From contig JAHDXW010000017.1 of assembly GCA_023383015.1 (NCBI GenBank), positions 31,779 through 95,778 on the forward strand: a stretch of DNA of 64,000 bases, given 5' to 3'. Positions 58,513 to 64,000 of this stretch are shown here, in pieces. The notes below the pieces were generated by a model, which saw only the letters and a list, made by a program, of their open reading frames with translations, was not told the origin of the DNA and ran no database searches. Source of the stretch: Paracoccaceae bacterium (GTDB lineage: Bacteria > Pseudomonadota > Alphaproteobacteria > Rhodobacterales > Rhodobacteraceae). Each line of letters opens with the position of its first letter. Within the stretch, counting starts at the first letter, position 1. The position numbers were made by a program, and so were the translations under genes.

Positions 58513-58532
58513 GCCTGCCTCCTCAGGCAGGC
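58513..58532. terminator. Bidirectional terminator hairpin
   Basis: GCCTGCCT (58513-58520) pairs perfectly with AGGCAGGC (58525-58532), loop CCTC. It lies between two convergent genes and overlaps the stop codon of the minus-strand one. A two-base T-run on each minus-strand exit is weak, so termination efficiency is uncertain. Confidence 0.6.
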
Positions 58533-58849
58533 GTGCCCGGGACAGCGGCGGAGGCCGTCAGCGCCTCGAAGCCCTCGCCGGCGGCGAGAAGGCAGGTCAT
58601 GCCGTTCGGCAGGGTGGCGGTGATCGTCCAGCTCCCCGTGGCATCCGAGGCGAAGAGCTCGACCAGGACATCGTTGGCGGCGCGTCCGGCGGCGCGGCGG
58701 GACTCGCCATAGGCGGAGGCCAGATGGTCGAGGACGCGCGCCCGCTCGCCGCAGCGGGCGGGCTGGGCAGCAGCGGGGCCGGCCGCGGCCGCCGACAGGA
58801 CGGCGGCAAGGGCAAGGATGCGGGCGAGGGTCGGGGTGCGGACGGTCAT
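58523..58849 (-). CDS. Small exported protein of unknown function
   Basis: 108 aa. Signal peptide LARILALAAVLSAAAAGPAAAQ, then ERARVLDHLASAYGESRRAA, VLVELFASDATGSWTITATL, and PNGMTCLLAAGEGFEAL, with two cysteines in the mature part. Such small proteins are common in Rhodobacterales but no function is recognised. Confidence 0.75.
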   Translation of the reverse strand: MTVRTPTLARILALAAVLSAAAAGPAAAQPARCGERARVLDHLASAYGESRRAAGRAANDVLVELFASDATGSWTITATLPNGMTCLLAAGEGFEALTASAAVPGTPA

Positions 58850-59167
58850 CTTCTCTGCCTTTCCTCGGGGGCCGGTGGCGCCCGGGCCGGCCGGCGCCCG
58901 GTGCGGGAGCAGGGCGCCCGGCGGCGCGACACTCTCCCCTTTCCGGGTATGGTTGCGTCGCGGCGGCGGGGCCCTCCACCCCCGGCGGCCCGGCCGGGGC
59001 GCCCCGCCCGCGACCGGGAGAGACTGCCGCGGAAGCGGGTAACGAAGGGTTAACGCGGCGGTCGCCGGAGCCTTTGCGCCGCGCTGCGGCATCGCGAGGA
59101 GTTGCGGGGTTGGCCGCCGCGTGCTTCCCCTGCCGCGGCCGCGTAGGCACGAGGGAGGGCACGGGGC
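58850..59167. other. Intergenic promoter region before the malyl-CoA lyase gene
   Basis: 318 bp between divergent genes. GGGTTAACG near 59045-59054 is the least GC-rich patch. No clear -35/-10 pair, operator or reading frame was identified. GAGGGAGG at about 59151-59158 is the ribosome-binding site of the next gene. Confidence 0.5.
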
Positions 59168-60028
59168 ATGGACGAGACGGCACGGCCGTGGCGGTCGGTT
59201 CTCTACATCCCCGCGTCCAGCCCGCGCGCGCTGGAGAAGGCGCGCGGGCTGGACGCGGACGCCATCATCTTCGACCTCGAGGACGCGGTCGCCCCGGCCG
59301 AGAAGCCGGCGGCGCGGGCGCTGCTGGCCGGGATCCTGGCGGAGGGCGGCTACGGGGGGCGGGCGCGGCTTGTGCGCGTCAACGGGCTGGACACGCCCTG
59401 GGGACGCGAGGACGTTGCCGCGCTTGCCGGGCTGGAGCCCGACGGCATCCTTCTGCCCAAGGTGCAGGGCTCGGACGAGCTGGACGCGCTGGCGGCGCTG
59501 GCCCCCGGCCGGCGGCTGTGGGCGATGCTGGAGACGCCGCGCGGCGTGCTGGCGGCGGCGCCGGTCGCCGCCCATCCGGCTCTGGCGGGCGTGGTGATGG
59601 GCACCAACGACCTTGCCAAGGAGATCGGCTGTCGGGTCGGGCCGGGCCGGACGGCGCTGGTGCCGGCGCTGGCCCACTGCCTCATGGCTGCACGCGCCTT
59701 CGGGCGTGTCGCCATCGACGGGGTGTGGAACGCGCTGCGCGACCCCGTCGGGCTGGCCGCCGAGTGCGCCGAGGGTCGGATGCTGGGCTTCGACGGAAAG
59801 TCGCTGGTCCACCCCGACCAGATCGCGGCGGCCAATGCCGCCTTCGCCCCCTCGGCCGGCGAAATCGCTCTGGCCCGCCGCCAGATTGCCGCCCATGCCG
59901 AGGCGGCGGCACGGGGACAGGGCGTCGCGGTGCTTGACGGCCGCATCGTCGAGAACCTTCATGTCGCGGCGGCCCGGCGGCTGCTGGCGCGTGCCGCCGC
60001 CATCGGGGCGGGGGAGGAGGGGGCATGA
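59168..60028 (+). CDS. mcl2: HpcH/HpaI-CitE family CoA-ester lyase, probably (3S)-malyl-CoA thioesterase (Mcl2)
   Basis: 286 aa. SVLYIPASSPRALEKARGLD, IIFDLEDAVAPAEKP (metal/CoA-site acidic residues), VRVNGLDTPWG, LWAMLETPRGVL and GFDGKSLVHPDQIAAANAAF are the family signatures. In Rhodobacter the paralogue Mcl2 hydrolyses (3S)-malyl-CoA in the ethylmalonyl-CoA pathway and is encoded next to the mesaconyl-CoA hydratase and sdh genes; the same neighbourhood here is the basis for the specific call. A citrate-lyase-beta-like activity cannot be excluded. Its stop overlaps the NnrU start (ATGA). Confidence 0.82.
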   Translation: MDETARPWRSVLYIPASSPRALEKARGLDADAIIFDLEDAVAPAEKPAARALLAGILAEGGYGGRARLVRVNGLDTPWGREDVAALAGLEPDGILLPKVQGSDELDALAALAPGRRLWAMLETPRGVLAAAPVAAHPALAGVVMGTNDLAKEIGCRVGPGRTALVPALAHCLMAARAFGRVAIDGVWNALRDPVGLAAECAEGRMLGFDGKSLVHPDQIAAANAAFAPSAGEIALARRQIAAHAEAAARGQGVAVLDGRIVENLHVAAARRLLARAAAIGAGEEGA

Positions 60029-60597
60029 TCTGGCTGGTCCTGGGGCTGGCGCTGTGGGTCGCGGCGCATCTGTTCAAGCGGGCGGCGCCGGGGCCGCGGG
60101 CGGCCCTGCAGGCGCGGATGGGCGACGCCGCGCGGGGACTGTTCGCGGTCGTGATCCTGGCGGCGGTGGTGCTGATGGTGCTGGGCTACCGAAGCGCCGG
60201 TGTGGTGGTGCTTTATACCCCGCCGGCCTGGGGGATGCACCTGAACAACCTGCTCCTGCTCGCCGCCGTGGCGCTTTACGGCGTCGGCAACTCGCAGAGC
60301 CGGCTGCGGGCACGGATGCGCCACCCGATGCTGACCGGCACCCTCCTGTGGGCGGTCGGGCATCTGCTGGTGCGCGGCGATGCCGCCTCGGTGCTGCTGT
60401 TCGGCGGCCTCGGGCTGTGGGCGGTGGCGGCGATGCTGGCCATCAACGCCCGCGAGCCCGCCTGGACGCCCTGGCGGGGCGGCAGCCTGGCCGGCGACAT
60501 CCGCCTCGGGGTGATCGCGGCGGTTCTCTATCTGGCGATCGTCGCCCTGCACGGGTGGCTAGGGCCCTGGCCGCTGCCGGGGGGGAGGTGGTGGTGA
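60025..60597 (+). CDS. NnrU-family membrane protein
   Basis: 190 aa, five or six transmembrane segments: MIWLVLGLALWVAAHLFKRA, GMHLNNLLLLAAVALYGVG, MRHPMLTGTLLWAVGHLLVR and LRLGV-like ending. NnrU homologues are linked to denitrification in some bacteria and to isoprenoid or hydroxylation reactions in others, so the role is open. Coupled by 4-bp overlaps to the lyase before it and the DUF1737 gene after it. Confidence 0.87.
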   Translation: MIWLVLGLALWVAAHLFKRAAPGPRAALQARMGDAARGLFAVVILAAVVLMVLGYRSAGVVVLYTPPAWGMHLNNLLLLAAVALYGVGNSQSRLRARMRHPMLTGTLLWAVGHLLVRGDAASVLLFGGLGLWAVAAMLAINAREPAWTPWRGGSLAGDIRLGVIAAVLYLAIVALHGWLGPWPLPGGRWW

Positions 60598-60800
60598 GGG
60601 CCTACAGGCTGCTGACGGGCGAGGACACCTCGGCCTTCTGTCACAAGGTCAGCGAGGCGCTGGCCAGGGGCTGGGAACTGCACGGCGGGCCCGCCTACGC
60701 CCACGACCCGTCGAGCGGCACCATGCGCTGCGCGCAGGCGGTGGTGAAGGAGGTGCCGGGTGCCGTCTACGACCCGGCCATGCGGCTGGGCGAACTGTGA
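60594..60800 (+). CDS. DUF1737 small protein
   Basis: 68 aa: VRAYRLLTGEDTSAFCHKVS, EALARGWELHGGPAYAHDPS and a C-terminal CAQAVVKE, matching the DUF1737 pattern. The start is resolved by the GTGA overlap with the NnrU stop and by GGGGGAGG (60581-60588) six bases upstream. Function unknown. Its own stop overlaps the GTG of the hydratase gene. Confidence 0.8.
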   Translation: MRAYRLLTGEDTSAFCHKVSEALARGWELHGGPAYAHDPSSGTMRCAQAVVKEVPGAVYDPAMRLGEL

Positions 60801-61831
60801 GCAAGACCGGCGCGGGACGCTTCTTCGAGGACTACCGGCCGGGGGAGACGATCGTCCATGCCGTGCCGCGGACGCTGTCGGGGGGCGAGCGGGCGCTCTA
60901 CCATGCCCTCTACCCCGCCCGCGGGGCGCTGCATTCGTCGGACGAGTTCGCCCGCGCCTGCGGCCTGCGGGCGAGCCCCCTCGACGATCTCGCCGTCTTC
61001 CACACCGTCTTCGGCAAGACGGTTCCCGACATCTCGCTGAACGCGGTCGCCAACCTCGGCTATGCCGAGGGCCGCTTCCTCGCCCCGGTGTGGCCGGGCG
61101 ACACGCTGACGGCGAGCTCAACGGTGATCGGACTGCGCGAGGCCTCGAGCCGCGCCGCCGGGGTGGTCTGGGTGAGGACCACCGGCAGGAACCAGCACGG
61201 CGAGGCGGTGCTCGACTATGTCCGCTGGGTGCTGGTGAACAAGCGCGACCCGGCGGCGGAGGTCGGCCCGGCGGTGGTGCCGGCGCTCGCCCCGGCGGTG
61301 GCGGCGGCCGACCTCGCGGTGCCGGCGGGGCTGGACTTCGGGCGCTACGATTTCGGTCTCGCGGGAGAGCCCTTCCGCTGGGCCGACTACGCGCCCGGCG
61401 AGCGGATCGACCACCGCGACCGGGTAACGGTGGAGGAGGCCGACCACCTTCTTGCCACGAGGCTCTGGCAGAACACCGCGCGGGTGCATTTCGACACCGG
61501 GGCGCGGCCGGAGGGGCGGCGCATCGTCTATGGCGGCCACGTCATCTCGCTGGCCCGGGCGCTGGCCTTCAACGGGCTTGCCAACGCCCAGATCGTGGCG
61601 GCGATCAACGCCGGCACCCATGCCAACCCCTGTCATGCCGGCGACACGGTCACGGCCTGGTCGGAAGTGCTGGACCGCGCCGGGACCGCCGCGCCGGGGG
61701 TCGGCGCGCTGCGGCTGCGGCTGGTGGCGGCCCGCGCCGGGACGCCGCCATTTGCGCTGAGGGACGATTCCGGCCGCTACCTGCCCGGGGTGTTGCTTGA
61801 CCTCGACCTGTGGGTGCTGGTGCCGCGCTGA
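60797..61831 (+). CDS. mch: Mesaconyl-CoA hydratase (double MaoC hot-dog)
   Basis: 344 aa, the usual length of the Rhodobacter enzyme. FFEDYRPGETIVHAVPRTLS, an N-terminal MaoC-like domain (FHTVFGKTVPDISLNAVANL), and a C-terminal MaoC domain with IDHRDRVTVEEADHLLATRL, WQNTARVHFD and VYGGHVISLARALAFNGLAN. It hydrates mesaconyl-CoA to beta-methylmalyl-CoA in the ethylmalonyl-CoA pathway. Last of four translationally coupled genes; sdhC follows after a 277-bp regulatory gap. Confidence 0.92.
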   Translation: MSKTGAGRFFEDYRPGETIVHAVPRTLSGGERALYHALYPARGALHSSDEFARACGLRASPLDDLAVFHTVFGKTVPDISLNAVANLGYAEGRFLAPVWPGDTLTASSTVIGLREASSRAAGVVWVRTTGRNQHGEAVLDYVRWVLVNKRDPAAEVGPAVVPALAPAVAAADLAVPAGLDFGRYDFGLAGEPFRWADYAPGERIDHRDRVTVEEADHLLATRLWQNTARVHFDTGARPEGRRIVYGGHVISLARALAFNGLANAQIVAAINAGTHANPCHAGDTVTAWSEVLDRAGTAAPGVGALRLRLVAARAGTPPFALRDDSGRYLPGVLLDLDLWVLVPR

Positions 61832-61937
61832 GGCTGCGCCCGGCCGCCCGCGCCCCTGCCTGCGGACCGCACATGCGGGCGCGGGCCGCAGGCGACTCCG
61901 CGGGGCGGTGCGGTGGCCGGTCCGGCGCGGAATTCGT

Positions 61938-61964
61938 GATCACGCTGCCGAAATCCGCGATCAC
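61938..61964. promoter_or_regulatory. GATCAC-N15-GATCAC element upstream of sdhC
   Basis: GATCAC at 61938-61943 sits in the perfect palindrome CGTGATCACG, and GATCAC at 61959-61964 in the near-palindrome CGCGATCACG, 21 bp apart. The same hexamer pair with the same spacing lies upstream of sucC at 54426-54452. It lies 145 bp before sdhC ATG, in a patch less GC-rich than its flanks. Confidence 0.6.
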
Positions 61965-62108
61965 GACGGGGGAATTTCTGCGCCGTCGCGCCCAAATGCC
62001 GCTGCCGGGGAGCCGGCGCGGGCGTGACAGCGGCAAAAAAAGGGGTAAGAGGGTGGACGAATGCACAGCCCCCGCGGGGCCGCCGCGGGGCCGAGGAGAG
62101 GGACCGCC

Positions 62109-62501
62109 ATGGCCGATGTGAACCGGGGCAACCGCCCGCTGTCGCCGCACCTGCAGATCTACCGGCTGCAAATCCCGATGATCTCATCGATCCTCGCCCG
62201 GATCACCGGCAACGCGCTGCTTGTCGGCGCCCTGGTCTTCATCTGGTGGTTGTTCGCGGCCGCGGCGGGGCCGGAGTACTACGCCTTCGCCAACGGGCTG
62301 GTGACGTCCTGGCTGGGGCTTCTGGTGCTCGCGGGGTCGCTCTGGGCGCTCTACTTCCACGGGCTGGCGGGAATCCGGCACCTGATCTGGGACAGCGGCC
62401 ACGGCCTCGACCTTGCCACCTCCGAGCGGATGGGATGGGTGGTGATCCTGGGCTCGGTCGCGGCGACGCTCGTGACGCTCGTCGCGCTGGCCGCCGGCTG
62501 A
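62109..62501 (+). CDS. sdhC: Succinate dehydrogenase, cytochrome b556 subunit
   Basis: 130 aa, three transmembrane segments. RPLSPHLQIYRLQIPMISSI and LARITGNALLVGALVFIWWL are the family start; the heme-ligand histidine is in YFHGLAGIRHLIWDSGHG. ATG 62109 has GAGGAGAGGGA upstream. An upstream in-frame ATG (62061) lies in the leader and is not preferred. Confidence 0.95.
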   Translation: MADVNRGNRPLSPHLQIYRLQIPMISSILARITGNALLVGALVFIWWLFAAAAGPEYYAFANGLVTSWLGLLVLAGSLWALYFHGLAGIRHLIWDSGHGLDLATSERMGWVVILGSVAATLVTLVALAAG

Positions 62502-62512
62502 GGGAGGGACCG

Positions 62513-62884
62513 ATGAGCTACCTGACCGACCGCAAGCGCGCCGAGGGGCGCGGCGCGGCCCGCAGCGGCACCGGCCACCACGTCGCGATGATGATCTCGG
62601 CGGTGGCGCTGGCGGTGCTGATCCCGCTGTTCGTGATCTCGGTGGTCCCGGTCATCGGCGCCCCGCATGCCCAAGTCGTGGCCCATTTCGGCCGTCCGTT
62701 CCCGGCGCTGGTCGCGGCGCTGACGATCGTCGTTGCCATGCATCACTTCCGCGGCGGCGTGCAGGTGATGATCGAGGACTACTGGCAGGGGATGACCCGC
62801 AAGCTCGCCGTCGTGGCGATGATCCTCGTTTCCTACGGGGCCGCGGCGGTGGGGCTGTTCGCCATCGCCCGCCTCGCCCTCTGA
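62513..62884 (+). CDS. sdhD: Succinate dehydrogenase, membrane anchor subunit
   Basis: 123 aa, three transmembrane segments; YLTDRKRAEGRGAARSGTGH start, quinone/heme region HHFRGGVQVMIEDYWQG (MQVIIEDY-type motif), and a terminal membrane helix. With SdhC it anchors the SdhAB catalytic pair and binds ubiquinone and heme b. GAGGGAGGG precedes the ATG, 11 bp after sdhC. Confidence 0.95.
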   Translation: MSYLTDRKRAEGRGAARSGTGHHVAMMISAVALAVLIPLFVISVVPVIGAPHAQVVAHFGRPFPALVAALTIVVAMHHFRGGVQVMIEDYWQGMTRKLAVVAMILVSYGAAAVGLFAIARLAL

Positions 62885-62902
62885 CAACCGCGGGAGCCCT
62901 CC

Positions 62903-64000
62903 ATGGCGGCCTATCCGATCGAAGAACACGCCTATGACGTGGTGGTGGTGGGGGCGGGCGGCTCGGGCCTGCGCGCGACCCTCGGCATGGCCGAGCAGGG
63001 ACTGCGTACCGCCTGCGTGACCAAGGTGTTCCCCACCCGCAGCCACACCGTGGCCGCCCAGGGCGGCATCGCCGCCTCGTTGTCGAACATGGGGCCCGAC
63101 CACTGGCAGTGGCACATGTACGACACCGTCAAGGGCTCTGACTGGCTGGGCGACATGGACGCCATGGAGTACCTCGCCCGCGAGGCGCCGGCGGCGGTCT
63201 ACGAGCTCGAGCACTACGGCGTGCCGTTTTCGCGCACCGAGGACGGGCGCATCTACCAGCGCCCCTTCGGCGGCCACACCACGAAGTTCGGCGAGGGCCC
63301 GCCGGTGCAGCGCACCTGTGCGGCCGCCGACCGCACCGGCCACGCCATCCTGCACACGCTCTACGGCCAGAGCCTGAAGCAGAAGGCGGAGTTCTACATC
63401 GAGTATTTCGCGCTCGACCTGATCATGTCGGCGGACGGCGCCTGCCAGGGCGTGCTGGCCTGGAAGCTCGACGACGGCACCCTGCACCTGTTCCGCGCCA
63501 AGATGGTGGTGCTGGCGACGGGGGGCTACGGGCGGGCCTATTTCAGCGCGACCTCGGCGCACACCTGCACCGGCGACGGCAACGGCATGATCGCCCGCGC
63601 CGGCCTGCCCTTGCAGGACATGGAGTTCGTCCAGTTCCATCCCACCGGCATCTACGGCGCCGGCTGCCTGATCACCGAGGGCGCGCGTGGCGAGGGCGGA
63701 TACCTGACCAACGCGGAAGGCGAGCGGTTCATGGAGCGCTACGCCCCGACCTACAAGGACCTCGCCAGCCGCGACGTCGTCAGCCGCTGCATGACGATCG
63801 AGATCCGCGAGGGGCGCGGTGTCGGGCCGAAGAAGGACCACATCCACCTGCACCTCAACCACCTGCCGAAGGAGGTGCTGGAGAAGCGGCTGCCCGGGAT
63901 CTCGGAATCGGCGCGCATCTTCGCAGGGGTCGACGTGACGCGGGCGCCGATCCCGGTGCTGCCGACGGTGCACTACAACATGGGCGGCATCCCCACCAAC
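62903..64000 (+). CDS. sdhA: Succinate dehydrogenase, flavoprotein subunit (5' part; cut by the window end)
   Basis: 366 residues are visible; the family is about 600 aa, so the gene continues beyond the window. FAD-binding [20 protein letters not shown], the covalent-FAD histidine His48 in [50 protein letters not shown] and [12 protein letters not shown] at the edge. SdhA oxidises succinate to fumarate. It follows sdhD by 18 bp. Confidence 0.97.
   Translation, partial: MAAYPIEEHAYDVVVVGAGGSGLRATLGMAEQGLRTACVTKVFPTRSHTVAAQGGIAASLSNMGPDHWQWHMYDTVKGSDWLGDMDAMEYLAREAPAAVYELEHYGVPFSRTEDGRIYQRPFGGHTTKFGEGPPVQRTCAAADRTGHAILHTLYGQSLKQKAEFYIEYFALDLIMSADGACQGVLAWKLDDGTLHLFRAKMVVLATGGYGRAYFSATSAHTCTGDGNGMIARAGLPLQDMEFVQFHPTGIYGAGCLITEGARGEGGYLTNAEGERFMERYAPTYKDLASRDVVSRCMTIEIREGRGVGPKKDHIHLHLNHLPKEVLEKRLPGISESARIFAGVDVTRAPIPVLPTVHYNMGGIPTN

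Overview
The window is about 64 kb of very GC-rich chromosomal DNA. It looks like an alphaproteobacterium of the Rhodobacterales (Rhodobacter/Paracoccaceae type). The reasons are gene content and order: a petABC cytochrome bc1 operon, the waaA-lpxK lipid A genes with a DUF4170 gene, a minus-strand sucCD/sucAB/lpd block, and an (3S)-malyl-CoA lyase family gene plus a mesaconyl-CoA hydratase gene upstream of sdhCDA, as expected for the ethylmalonyl-CoA pathway. No species is named because no search could be run.

Layout. 1-4.6 kb is a decayed accessory strip beside a tRNA-Thr gene. It holds a remnant resembling the start of an IS21-type transposase, an intact secreted subtilase, a fragment of a small glycine-rich protein fused to a frameshifted hsdM (type I restriction-modification) fragment, and a broken alkB alkane hydroxylase gene. 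Two 39-bp direct repeats bracket the subtilase segment. 4.6-18.9 kb is mostly core genes: mutY, a DUF721 protein, a DsbA-like oxidoreductase, a CoA-transferase, lpxK-waaA, a glutathione transferase and LysE pair, petABC, and thiQPB under a TPP riboswitch. 19-24 kb has a DNA adenine methyltransferase fused to a nuclease-like domain, with a recognition region of foreign composition, then aroC, a thioredoxin-like/CcdA pair and a DMT permease.

24.4-37.1 kb is the most interesting segment. A stand-alone sigma-54 enhancer-binding protein with no sensor domain is followed by two 17-bp palindromes, a consensus -24/-12 promoter, and a long co-directional operon. The operon encodes an AtuA-like (DUF1446) protein, a DUF4387 protein, a complete five-gene oligopeptide-type ABC importer, two C45-type Ntn hydrolases, and a second AtuA-like/DUF4387 pair. 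The arrangement reads as inducible uptake, amide-bond cleavage and onward catabolism of an unknown compound.

37-42 kb carries an orphan ParB-like gene, HU, and a purine salvage pair (AMP nucleosidase and adenine deaminase). 42-58 kb is the TCA-cycle block on the minus strand (thiolase, lpd, two MAPEG proteins, sucB, sucA, a glycosyltransferase, sucD, sucC, mdh). 59-64 kb runs on the plus strand: four translationally coupled genes (malyl-CoA lyase family, NnrU, DUF1737, mesaconyl-CoA hydratase), then sdhC, sdhD and sdhA, which is cut by the window end. The sucC and sdhC upstream regions share a GATCAC-N15-GATCAC element with identical spacing, which suggests one regulator for both TCA operons.
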